A program made the translations under genes and the position numbers. From Phycisphaerales bacterium UBA7800 (lineage in GTDB: Bacteria; Planctomycetota; Phycisphaerae; Phycisphaerales; Phycisphaeraceae): DNA of 64,000 nucleotides. Positions 35,041 through 43,327 of the stretch are shown here, one piece after another. The DNA lies in NCBI GenBank assembly GCA_002480565.1, contig DLCK01000052.1, forward strand, positions 49,272 to 113,271, written 5' to 3'. How positions within the stretch are numbered: position 1 is the first letter of the stretch; every line of letters begins with the position of its first letter. A model generated the notes under the pieces. The model was not told where the DNA came from. It worked only from the letters and a program-made list of their open reading frames with translations, and ran no database searches.

Positions 35041-35871
35041 TTGAGTTTGATGAAGCGATCCATGTTAATCGTTTTTGCATGCCTGTTGGCTACTGCAACA
35101 TTACATGCCGATGACGCGGTCTTGGCGTATTGGGATTTCCAGCAGGTCGAAGGCCGCGTGGTGACTGAAAAAAAGGGGCAATTCAATGGCCTTTTGTTCA
35201 ACGGCCCATTGCCATATGTCATCGGACAGGATAATAACGGCCCCCAAACCGTTATTGGTTATAAATCAGACAGTCTGGCAATGATGTTCAATTCTTCGGA
35301 ACAAGGTGACACCAAAGCTGACTACATGTCAGTTGGTAATGCTGACCAACTCAAGCTCGGGCAGAATGATTGGACCATGACTGGTTGGATTAAATGTGCC
35401 GGATTCACTGCCGATCAAACCAATCACATGTTCATCACCACCAATGCCAAGACCAAGGGGAATGGATTCTCTGTCATCGTTCTGCGTCAGGGCCATCGAT
35501 CACACGGTCATTTGAATGTGGCATTAAAGGGACCAGATGGTAAGGAGGCTGTCTATCTGAATTCCCGAACGCGTATTGATGATAATCAGTGGCACTGGTT
35601 TGCCATCCGTGTTCAAAACCGAATGCTTTCGCTTTGGCTTGATGGCAATAAACAAGGCCAGCGGGATATGGGGGATATCGTTACCGCTGATCCTTCAGCT
35701 AAGTTGTACTTCGCCACACGCGACGGTTTACGCTGCCCATTTAATGGTGCTTTAGACGACTTGTTGATCTACAGCAAAGCCATGACAGCCCGCATTGATA
35801 CCAAAGGTGATCTGCTCGGTGGTCAGCTCTATGAAAATTGGAAGAATGGGGTTCTGCCAGACCAACCATGA
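35041..35871 (+). CDS. Secreted LamG/concanavalin-A-like protein
   Basis: 276 aa. Signal peptide RSMLIVFACLLATATLHA-D. The mature part is a single LamG-type jelly roll: AVLAYWDFQQVEGR at its start, WTMTGWIKC in the middle, DNQWHWFAIRVQNRMLSLWLDG, and FNGALDDLLIYSKAM at the end. These domains bind carbohydrates or peptides; no catalytic motif was seen. The start may be TTG 35041 (GGAGAG five bases upstream), TTG 35047 or ATG 35050. Confidence 0.82.
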   Translation: MSLMKRSMLIVFACLLATATLHADDAVLAYWDFQQVEGRVVTEKKGQFNGLLFNGPLPYVIGQDNNGPQTVIGYKSDSLAMMFNSSEQGDTKADYMSVGNADQLKLGQNDWTMTGWIKCAGFTADQTNHMFITTNAKTKGNGFSVIVLRQGHRSHGHLNVALKGPDGKEAVYLNSRTRIDDNQWHWFAIRVQNRMLSLWLDGNKQGQRDMGDIVTADPSAKLYFATRDGLRCPFNGALDDLLIYSKAMTARIDTKGDLLGGQLYENWKNGVLPDQP

Positions 35872-36072
35872 TCGATGGATGTCAGTAACAAATGCTTATT
35901 ACAAGTCGATGACGAATTGTAGGGCGAAAGATTATTCACACTGTGATGCTGTATCGCATCGACGATTGACTTTAGGAAAATTAATCCAGACAGATGACTT
36001 GGATGAACCTGGCCATGAGTCTGGTGTGATACCGCAGCTTCTTAATTCGGCTGAGGTATTGGAGAATACACA

Positions 36073-37017
36073 ATGGTATTTCAAGATTTACCCACAGGTA
36101 TATGGCCTGTGATGCTCACGCCTTTTAATGAAGATTTGAGTATTGATTGGCAGGCTTACCAAGCTTTGCTGGACTATTACATGGAGCATAATCCAGCAGG
36201 GCTTTTTGCGACTTGTGGTTCAAGTGAAATTTGTGCCTTAACCGAGGATGAGATCGTCAAACTTGCCTCGCTTGCAATCAAGCGTGCTGCCGGGCGGATA
36301 CCTGTGGTAGCCAGTGCAATTTGCTTTGACACCATGGATAAGCAGATTCGATTGGCTAAACGTTTGGCGGACACTGGTGTGGATTCGGTTGTTGTTTCCA
36401 GTAATCAGTTTGTGGATCGTGAGGCATCAGACCAAAACTTGATGGACGCGTTGATGCGTTTTGCCAATGTCATGTCCAGCACACCGCTGGGAGTTTATGA
36501 ATATCCAAAACCGCACAAACGCTTGCTAACTGCGCCGATGCTCGGGGAGATTGCCAAGACCGGACAGTTCGTCTTTTTCAAGGATACCTGTTGTGACTTG
36601 CCTTTGTTACAAGCCAGAGCCAAGGCGACAAAGGGGACGCGATTGCGAATTTATAATGCTGATGTCATGACACTTTGTGATTCATTGGATGCCGGTTATC
36701 ACGGTTTCTGTGGTACGGCAACGAATTTCTTTTTCGAACCTTTTATATGGATGTGTTCGGATTCTCGACACGATCTTGTCAAACGTAAGCAAGTTGAATC
36801 GTTCCTGCCTGAATTTCTGGCGGTTCTGCGGAAGGCTTATCCGATGAGTGCCAAACTATTTCTTAAGCTTACAGGTATGGATATCAAGCTGTATTGTCGA
36901 GATTGGGATAAACATCTGTCACCGCCTGAGGAATCGGATCTTGACGCGTTGATGCAAAGATACACACAACTAAAACAGAAGCTTATGCAACTAACCGATG
37001 TGCCACAGTTGTCCTGA
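36073..37017 (+). CDS. DHDPS/N-acetylneuraminate lyase superfamily aldolase
   Basis: 314 aa class I aldolase. Schiff-base Lys170 in FVFFKD, Tyr142 in VYEYPKP, and the substrate-carboxylate motif ATCGSSE (49-52) in place of GSTGE. Family members include dihydrodipicolinate synthase, sialic acid lyase and 2-keto-3-deoxy sugar lyases/dehydratases. Its place beside BNR proteins, a symporter and a LacI gene points to catabolism of a released acidic or deoxy sugar and not to lysine synthesis. A sialic acid role would need nanE/nanK-type genes, which are not here. Confidence 0.82.
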   Translation: MVFQDLPTGIWPVMLTPFNEDLSIDWQAYQALLDYYMEHNPAGLFATCGSSEICALTEDEIVKLASLAIKRAAGRIPVVASAICFDTMDKQIRLAKRLADTGVDSVVVSSNQFVDREASDQNLMDALMRFANVMSSTPLGVYEYPKPHKRLLTAPMLGEIAKTGQFVFFKDTCCDLPLLQARAKATKGTRLRIYNADVMTLCDSLDAGYHGFCGTATNFFFEPFIWMCSDSRHDLVKRKQVESFLPEFLAVLRKAYPMSAKLFLKLTGMDIKLYCRDWDKHLSPPEESDLDALMQRYTQLKQKLMQLTDVPQLS

Positions 37018-37098
37018 TTGTGAAAAGCACAGTGCTCCGATCAAAATGCGTGATGCATTGATATAACGCACATGAATTGACAAAGAAAGGGATTTTAA

Positions 37099-38454
37099 AT
37101 GCTCGTTTTTCGTTTTATGAGCAGCGTAGTTTTGCTGTTGGTGTGCTTGAACAGTGCGCTATGGGCTCAGACGCAGGAATCAAATGTTGCCATCAGCGTC
37201 ACCGGATTGGAAAACTGGGTGATGCCTAAGCATATATCTATTCCCGATATGCTTAAGCCTTTGGTGGGGCAGTTGGTGAATCATCGTGGAATTCCCGTTG
37301 TAAATATGTGGCACAACCCGATGCCAACAGCCACATCCGATGCGGGGTATCCGACTTTGGTTGCTGCTGAGCACGCAACGATTTTTCAAGCCAGCATCCA
37401 AACCGGTGGTTACAACCATCATCCGAGTTTCATGATGCATGGCGGGAAATTTTATGCCACGTGGAGCAACCATCCCAAAGGTGAAGATTCCCCCGGCCAG
37501 CGTGTCCTTTTTAGTGTTTCCGATGATGGTCTACATTGGGCGCCCTTTTCTGAAAGCTATCCGCCACCACGTCCGGTGGGTGAGTTTGAAGAAAGCGGTT
37601 ATTACTGCGTGGCCAGCCCATGGTTTGTTCATAAAGACAAGGTTTATGCCTGTGCTCAGCTTTTTGAAACCATGGGCTGGGAAAATGCCGATGGCACCGA
37701 ATTGCAGGTCAAACGGGATGCAAAACATAATTTTAAGAGTTACCGCTTTGTGGCTCGCTTGATCAGACCGTTGGAAAAAGATGGCACATTAGGCCCGATC
37801 ATTTCATTGCATCCAGATGAAATGCCTGCACCTGGCGAATTGGATCTTGCGGTTGTTGATGTCGCAACGGTCTCAGACGAACAAGCCGAAGCGGCCCGTG
37901 CGATTCGTCGATACTACAGTAAACGTGCTCGCAAATACGTGGACTTCCCACCACATGGTGTGGATCCAAGTCGTCTTTGTGAGCCGACGACGTACACCGC
38001 AACCGATGGTACATTCATCTCGTTGTTACGCGATGATATGTATTCACATCGTATGTATGTCAGTGTTTTAGACGAATCAACAAAACGCTGGAGTAAGGCA
38101 CTACCTACTAATATTCCCGATTCACCGTCGATGAGTAATGCGGTGACGTTGCCTGACGGTCGCGTAGTTCTAATCGGCAATCAAATGGCAACGGCATTCG
38201 ACAATGCAGACAAGCGTCGGCATTACGGGCGCGACCCTTTGGTGCTTAGCGTTAGTAACGACGGGTATCGTTTCACCTCAGCCTATGCTCTTCGATGTGG
38301 TAAACAGCAATACCGTGTCCCCAATGTCAAAGGGCGAGGGGGCGGCCCACAATATCCGAACCTTTCCGTTTACGGCGACAAACTCTATGTCATGTACTCT
38401 ATCGGCAAGGAAGATATTGCAGTCACCATCGTGCCTTTGTCAGCAATTAAATGA
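37099..38454 (+). CDS. Secreted BNR/sialidase-fold protein, copy 1
   Basis: 451 aa. Signal peptide SSVVLLLVCLNSALWA-Q. It has an Asp-box, S-x-D-x-G-x2-W (SVSDDGLHW), and a weaker second one (SVSNDGYRF), consistent with a six-bladed beta-propeller. Catalytic residues of GH33 (Arg triad, Tyr/Glu, Asp) cannot be assigned with certainty. It may be an exo-glycosidase or a sugar-binding propeller. The next gene is a clear paralogue. AAGAAAGG lies upstream of ATG 37099. Confidence 0.8.
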   Translation: MLVFRFMSSVVLLLVCLNSALWAQTQESNVAISVTGLENWVMPKHISIPDMLKPLVGQLVNHRGIPVVNMWHNPMPTATSDAGYPTLVAAEHATIFQASIQTGGYNHHPSFMMHGGKFYATWSNHPKGEDSPGQRVLFSVSDDGLHWAPFSESYPPPRPVGEFEESGYYCVASPWFVHKDKVYACAQLFETMGWENADGTELQVKRDAKHNFKSYRFVARLIRPLEKDGTLGPIISLHPDEMPAPGELDLAVVDVATVSDEQAEAARAIRRYYSKRARKYVDFPPHGVDPSRLCEPTTYTATDGTFISLLRDDMYSHRMYVSVLDESTKRWSKALPTNIPDSPSMSNAVTLPDGRVVLIGNQMATAFDNADKRRHYGRDPLVLSVSNDGYRFTSAYALRCGKQQYRVPNVKGRGGGPQYPNLSVYGDKLYVMYSIGKEDIAVTIVPLSAIK

Positions 38455-38552
38455 GTTTATTTTGAATTAAATCCGTACGGTCATGAACCGTGTACCTGCA
38501 TTAAGCCATTCGTTGGGACACTGCTCCCCTGAGTTTTACAGAAAGATTTGAA

Positions 38553-39911
38553 ATGATACATATGCGTTATATCAGCAGTATGCTTCTCCTTGTTGGGGGG
38601 CTGGCCAGTGTCGGTTGGGCTCAAAAAAAACAGGACACCGCAGCAGTCATCAGTGTGACTGCTTCAAGCGATTGGGTCATGCCCAAGACGATTGATATTC
38701 CTCAGGTTCTCAAACCTTTGGTGGATCAGACGGTCAACCACAATGGTGTGCCGGTTGTGAAAATGTGGCAAAACCCGATGCCCACCGATGCTCCTGATGC
38801 GGGGTATCCAGCGATGCCATCTGCCAAGCATGTGTTCATATTTAAGGCAAGCGTCGAAACCGGTGGCTACAACCATCACACCAACTTCATGATGCACCAG
38901 GGCAAATTCTACGCCACATGGAGCAATCATCCCAAAGGCGAAGATTCACCTGGTCAACGCGTGCTTTTTAGTATTTCCGAGGATGGCGAAAATTGGTCCC
39001 CGTTTGCTGAAAGTTATCCGCGACCTCGACCAGTGGGTGAGTTTGAGGAAAGTGGCTACTACTGCGTTGCCAGTCCCTGGTTTGTCCATAACGATAAGGT
39101 GTATGCCACGGGACAGCTTTTTGAAACCATGGGGTGGGAAAATGTGGACAAAACCGAGTTGCAGCCCATTCGTGATCGTCAGCATAAGTTTAGACGATTT
39201 CGTTTTGTCACACGGATGATACGTCCGGTTTACGAAGATGGAACACTTGGGCCGATGGTGGCATTACATCCTGAGACTTTGCCCGAACCGGGGAAAATCA
39301 GTTTGCCCCTCGTGGATATCTCGACTGTGACCGCTGAGCATGCACAAGCTTTAGAAGCACTCAAAGCATCACGCAAAGAACTCACCAACAAGTATTCGAA
39401 TTTCCCACCACCAGGTGTAGACCCCAGTCGTCTTTGTGAGCCGACGATCTATACCGCGCCCGATGGCAAAACGATTACCTTGTTGCGTGATGACAAGTAT
39501 TCGCATCGTCTTTATGTCAGCGTGCTTGATGAATCGACCATGCGATGGTGTGATGCACTGCCAACCAATATTCCCGATTCTCCATCCATGACCACCGCGG
39601 TAAGTTTATCCGATGGACGCGTGATTCTTGTTGGCAACCAAATGGCAACGGCATTCGACAATGTCAAACAACGCAAGCATTACGGTCGTGATCCTTTGGT
39701 ACTTAGCGTCAGTTACGACGGGTATCGCTTCACTTCAGCCTATGCCCTTCGTTGTGGTAAACAGCAATACCGTGTCCCCAATGTCAAAGGACGCGGGGGC
39801 GGTCCGCAGTATCCAAACCTTGCTGTTTATGGTGACAAACTCTATGTCATGTACTCCATCGGCAAGGAAGATATTGCGATCTCCATCGTGCCTTTGAAAG
39901 ATTTGAAATAA
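38553..39911 (+). CDS. Secreted BNR/sialidase-fold protein, copy 2
   Basis: 452 aa, colinear with copy 1 over its whole length (same signal-peptide layout, same GFEESGYYC-type and WSNHPKGEDSPGQRVLFS blocks, same C-terminal KGRGGGPQYPNL and YVMYSIGKEDIA). Asp-box SISEDGENW. Divergent mainly in the middle (about 255-290). It arose by tandem duplication and both copies look intact. A terminator follows. Confidence 0.8.
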   Translation: MIHMRYISSMLLLVGGLASVGWAQKKQDTAAVISVTASSDWVMPKTIDIPQVLKPLVDQTVNHNGVPVVKMWQNPMPTDAPDAGYPAMPSAKHVFIFKASVETGGYNHHTNFMMHQGKFYATWSNHPKGEDSPGQRVLFSISEDGENWSPFAESYPRPRPVGEFEESGYYCVASPWFVHNDKVYATGQLFETMGWENVDKTELQPIRDRQHKFRRFRFVTRMIRPVYEDGTLGPMVALHPETLPEPGKISLPLVDISTVTAEHAQALEALKASRKELTNKYSNFPPPGVDPSRLCEPTIYTAPDGKTITLLRDDKYSHRLYVSVLDESTMRWCDALPTNIPDSPSMTTAVSLSDGRVILVGNQMATAFDNVKQRKHYGRDPLVLSVSYDGYRFTSAYALRCGKQQYRVPNVKGRGGGPQYPNLAVYGDKLYVMYSIGKEDIAISIVPLKDLK

Positions 39912-39931
39912 ATTTGTAGTGAACAAAGTCG

Positions 39932-39974
39932 CCCCGTCCCCGTTGGTACAAGCCCTTGAGGGCGGGGATTTTTG
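39932..39974 (+). terminator. Terminator after the second BNR gene
   Basis: CCCCGTC pairs with GGCGGGG (one G-U), 22-base loop, then ATTTTTGTTT. It separates the operon from the aldolase/dehydrogenase pair. Confidence 0.75.
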
Positions 39975-40035
39975 TTTATGTTTTTTATCACCACCCATAA
40001 CCGTGGTGACTGGGATATCAATTAAGGATATTAAG

Positions 40036-40848
40036 ATGACAGGTCGTGAAATTTGTGAAGCGTTGCATTCGGGGCATGAAATTTTTGGGACGCTACTGAT
40101 TGCCAATTCCCCGTTCTGGCCTACCGTGGTCAAAGGGATGGGCCTTGATTTTGTGTTTATCGACACCGAGCACATCGCGCTGAATCGCAGCGATTTATCG
40201 TGGATGTGTCGAACTTATTCTGCGATGAATTTAAGTCCGTTAGTGCGGATCCCTTCGCCGGATCCCAACCAGGCAACGATGGCATTGGATGGCGGGGCGG
40301 TAGGGGTGATCGCGCCTTATGTCGAAACAGTCGAGCAGGTCAAAGCACTGGTGGGGGCGATTAAATATCGACCTTTAAAAGGCCAAGTCCTTCAAGCAGT
40401 TTTGGCGGGGCAGTCGCCAGAGGGGATTGAACCGACACTTGATTATGCCCAGAAGCGCTGCGAAGATAATGTTGCGATTGTCAACATTGAAAGTATGCCT
40501 GCGATGCGCTACCTTGATGAGATTCTCAAGGTCAAAGGTTTGGATGCTGTGTTGATTGGCCCACATGATTTATCTTGTAGCATGGGACTTTCCGAGCAGT
40601 ACGATCACCCGACGTTTGTCGCCGCAGTGGATGAAATAATCGACAAAGCCCGTGCCGCTGGGGTAGGTGTGGGCATTCACATCATGGATATGGAAGCTGA
40701 AAGTTATTGGATTAAGCGCGGCTTGAACCTGGTGATTCATGGCGGTGATGGGATGATTTTCCGCAAGTACATGCAACAGGAAATTGCCCAACTGCGTAAG
40801 GTCGCAGGTCGCCAAGTGCAATCAAGTTCGACGGCCGTCGTTGTTTGA
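40036..40848 (+). CDS. HpcH/HpaI (class II) aldolase
   Basis: 270 aa from ATG 40036 (AAGGAT upstream). DFVFIDTEH near residue 40 includes the metal site; IESMPAM and VLIGPHDLSCSMG are the other family motifs. Such enzymes cleave 2-keto-3-deoxy acids (for example 2-keto-3-deoxy-L-rhamnonate, HpaI/RhmA-like) into pyruvate and an aldehyde. It is the second aldolase in the module; with the DHDPS-like gene it suggests a sugar acid pathway. The dehydrogenase gene starts 50 bases downstream. Confidence 0.85.
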   Translation: MTGREICEALHSGHEIFGTLLIANSPFWPTVVKGMGLDFVFIDTEHIALNRSDLSWMCRTYSAMNLSPLVRIPSPDPNQATMALDGGAVGVIAPYVETVEQVKALVGAIKYRPLKGQVLQAVLAGQSPEGIEPTLDYAQKRCEDNVAIVNIESMPAMRYLDEILKVKGLDAVLIGPHDLSCSMGLSEQYDHPTFVAAVDEIIDKARAAGVGVGIHIMDMEAESYWIKRGLNLVIHGGDGMIFRKYMQQEIAQLRKVAGRQVQSSSTAVVV

Positions 40849-40897
40849 TTATCCATATAAGCCCCCATGTCTCAGATTTATTGCAATGGAGAAACAT

Positions 40898-41878
40898 ATG
40901 CTTGGTAATCAAGCTCGACGCTGTCCTCAGATCGTTGTGTTGGATGGCTATACTTTGAACCCTGGGGATCTGTCATGGGATGCGTTGCATGAGGTTGGGC
41001 CATGCGAAATTTATGATCGGACATTGCCACATGAGGTGTTAGCTCGAGCTGCTGATGCGCAATGCCTTCTGACCAATAAAGTGGTCTTGGATGCGTCAAT
41101 GATCAAGCAGCTTCCCAAGCTCAAATACATCGGCGTGTTGGCAACCGGAACCAATGTGGTCGATATTCAAGCCGCTCAAAAACACGGGATCGCAGTGACG
41201 AATATCCCCGCTTATGGCACAATGTCTGTCGCCCAAACAGTCTTTGCTCATTTATTGCATTTGACGCATGACGTTGCCCATCACAGTGAAAGTGTCACGC
41301 AAGGCAATTGGTCCATGTCCAAAGATTTTTGTTATTGGCTTACGCCATTGATTGAATTGGATACGTTAACAATGGGCATTGTCGGGTACGGTCAAATCGG
41401 TCAAGCGGTAGCGCGCATGGCACGTGCTTTTGGGATGGACGTTCTGGTTCATAGTCGCACAAAACCCAAACAACTTCTAGACGCGCAATGGGTTAGTTTG
41501 GATCAACTGCTTGAAACAAGTGATGTCGTGTCGCTGCATTGCCCGTTGACACCAGTGACAGAGCATCTTCTGAATGCTCAAAAATTAGCTCTGATGAAAC
41601 CCACTGCTTTTTTGATCAATACCAGTCGCGGTGCATTGGTCGATGAATTTGCCTTGGCAACAGCCTTGCGTGAAAAACGTTTGGCAGGTGCGGGGGTTGA
41701 TACATTAAGCAGTGAACCTCCATCGCCTGACAATCCATTGATCAATGAACCGGCCTGTCACATTACCCCGCATCTGGCATGGGCAACACAGGCCGCCCGA
41801 AAACGCTTGCTCCAAACTGCAGCACAAAACCTGGTTGCCTATTTGTCTGGCAAACCAATTAATTTGAATTCCGCATAA
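40898..41878 (+). CDS. D-isomer-specific 2-hydroxyacid dehydrogenase
   Basis: 326 aa from ATG 40898, which has GGAG at the right distance inside the earlier ATG (40886). NAD-binding GIVGYGQIGQAVARMA, then catalytic Arg (INTSRGALVDE), Glu (SEPPSPDNPL) and His (HITPHLAW). TNVVDIQAAQKHGIAVTN resembles glycerate dehydrogenase/hydroxypyruvate reductase. It may reduce or oxidise the three-carbon or sugar acid product of the aldolase. Confidence 0.85.
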   Translation: MLGNQARRCPQIVVLDGYTLNPGDLSWDALHEVGPCEIYDRTLPHEVLARAADAQCLLTNKVVLDASMIKQLPKLKYIGVLATGTNVVDIQAAQKHGIAVTNIPAYGTMSVAQTVFAHLLHLTHDVAHHSESVTQGNWSMSKDFCYWLTPLIELDTLTMGIVGYGQIGQAVARMARAFGMDVLVHSRTKPKQLLDAQWVSLDQLLETSDVVSLHCPLTPVTEHLLNAQKLALMKPTAFLINTSRGALVDEFALATALREKRLAGAGVDTLSSEPPSPDNPLINEPACHITPHLAWATQAARKRLLQTAAQNLVAYLSGKPINLNSA

Positions 41879-42270
41879 ACAAAGTAGAGATGATTGCAGT
41901 TGTAGGTTGACCTGCCCCCGAATGAATACGATCAGCATTGGTACTATGATTCGTTAATTGACAGCACCACGAATCGACATAGGCGGTTACTGTCATCACG
42001 TTTTGATTGGTACGAATGAACGGTATCGTATGTTTAAAATAGATGACGATTTTTGCAATATTTAAGTATGTATTGGCTTAAGCTGTTTAGCGACCTGCTG
42101 ACGAAAAAGGTATCAGGTGTCAGAAGGAAAAAGGTCAGGTTGATTAAATCACCAATTCGATTGGTGAGTGTTGAATAGAAATGAGTCACAAATTCTGACT
42201 GAATATTTTGCAGAATTTACTGGTTTGGGGCTCTGAGCAATCGGCTCGATCATTTACATCAATGGGTTTT
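41879..42270. other. Intergenic stretch with one palindrome
   Basis: About 390 bases, no gene. CACCAAT-TCG-ATTGGTG (42150-42166) is a perfect 7-bp palindrome of unknown role. AT-rich; the coding debris that follows suggests an area of turnover. Confidence 0.45.
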
Positions 42271-42662
42271 ATGCTGCTTTACTCCCTTGCAATTTTGGCT
42301 CAACAGGAACTTGAAAAACTTTTTGGCTGCAACATCAAATCCAACGGCGCGTCACGGAGCTGGATCAGAAGCTAGCCAACCTGCGTCAGCACCTAGTTGT
42401 ATTGGATGTGGACACTGCCCAAGCATTGGGTATCTAATGTGCAGGGCAGGAGCGTAAGAAGCTCGAAAGCCAGCTCAGTGAATGTATGGTTGATCTGCCC
42501 CAACTGCCTTTAGCCAGGGTCATACGCCAACGAATTGCCGATGAGTTTGATCGTTTGGAAGTAGTGTTGCAGCGGATAGTTCTAACACTTGATTCGAATT
42601 GGATTAAAGGTTGGTTCCGATTTGTATCAAACGTGGCAAGGATGCCAAAGATCGTTTCGTGA
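42271..42662 (+). pseudogene. Decayed coding sequence with coiled-coil character
   Basis: Starting at ATG 42271, the reading MLLYSLAILAQQELEKLFG shifts frame near 42340 into QRRVTELDQKLANLRQHLVV, meets an in-frame TAA at 42435-42437, and continues as ERKKLESQLSE, then VIRQRIADEFDRLEVVLQRIVL, to TGA 42660-42662. Charged heptad-like helices of this kind occur in the C-terminal part of large serine recombinases, but this is a guess. One frameshift and one stop make it a pseudogene. Confidence 0.5.
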
Positions 42663-42751
42663 TTAAGGTAAGAATTCTCACCACAAAATAGAGTAATTCA
42701 AATAAATAATCTCCGTTAACAGATGATAGTGGTCTGGATAATTTCACATGA

Positions 42752-42798
42752 ATTGGTATCAAGATGTGTTTATTGTCAAATCCTGATTGACATTGGGT
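42752..42798 (+). repeat. Fragment similar to the small ORF at 16158-16319
   Basis: Shares ATTGGTATCA-x-GATGTG and a following TATTG-x2-AATC-x2-GATTGA-x-ATT with 16225-16283, minus 11 bases. It translates as NWYQDVFIVKS then a stop. Overlaps the promoter of the metal operon. Likely an ancient remnant of a shared sequence. Confidence 0.4.
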
Positions 42799-42815
42799 AA
42801 GTAGCTCTATATTGT
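42787..42815 (+). promoter_or_regulatory. Sigma70-type promoter of the metal-efflux operon
   Basis: TTGACA (42787-42792), 17-base spacer, TATTGT (42810-42815), 28 bases before ATG 42843. Perfect -35 box. Confidence 0.7.
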
Positions 42816-42842
42816 TTAGTTGTGCATCGGAAACGAACACAA

Positions 42843-43247
42843 ATGGGTCGCGTGACGATTGTCATGATGTCGCTACTGGCAGTACTGCATGCAAGTGCAG
42901 GCCAGGTGCTGTGCCTTTGTAATCATGAGCAGCCTGCACTTAAGTCGCTTCATACATCTTCCCATTGTTCAGCAGATGCATGTGGCCAGAAGCCATTACG
43001 TGAATCTGTACCGCATCAGAATGTAAGTGAATCGTGCGTTGATTTGTTTGTGCCGATTTTGACTTATCGTTCAGAGCGTGTCGTTAATCCATTACATGGT
43101 GTGTTGGTACGTGTATTTGAGATGATCACCATTGCACCGCGGCTATTGGTTCCTGCTGGTGCGAGCATTGTTAATTTTTATGGTGATCATCATCCTCCCG
43201 ACTTACAGCGATTCTGTTTATTGCGCTCGACCATTCTCAATATTTAA
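42843..43247 (+). CDS. Small secreted Cys/His-containing protein of the metal operon
   Basis: 134 aa from ATG 42843 (a GTG at 42822 is in frame). Signal peptide VTIVMMSLLAVLHASAG, then VLCLCNHEQ...HTSSHCSADACG with clustered Cys/His, and a C-terminal GDHHPPDLQRFCLLRSTIL. Small proteins ending in a PP(D)L..LR.TIL pattern occur upstream of CzcC-like genes, so it may be a periplasmic metal-binding or accessory factor. No activity is known to me. Confidence 0.6.
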   Translation: MGRVTIVMMSLLAVLHASAGQVLCLCNHEQPALKSLHTSSHCSADACGQKPLRESVPHQNVSESCVDLFVPILTYRSERVVNPLHGVLVRVFEMITIAPRLLVPAGASIVNFYGDHHPPDLQRFCLLRSTILNI

Positions 43248-43327
43248 GCCCAGATTCAGCTTTACTGATGTCATGCTGATTGGTTCAGCTATTTCTATTG
43301 GTTTGCTTTCATCTGGGAATACCTATT

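Noticed and set aside
31250..41878. Sialic acid catabolic cluster
   Set aside because: BNR, NAL-like lyase and symporter suggest it, but no epimerase, kinase or deaminase gene is present, a second aldolase type is, and GH33 catalytic residues could not be placed.
42604..42840. Minus-strand frame upstream of the metal operon
   Set aside because: It overlaps the decayed gene and the strong promoter at 42787-42815, with no motif of its own.
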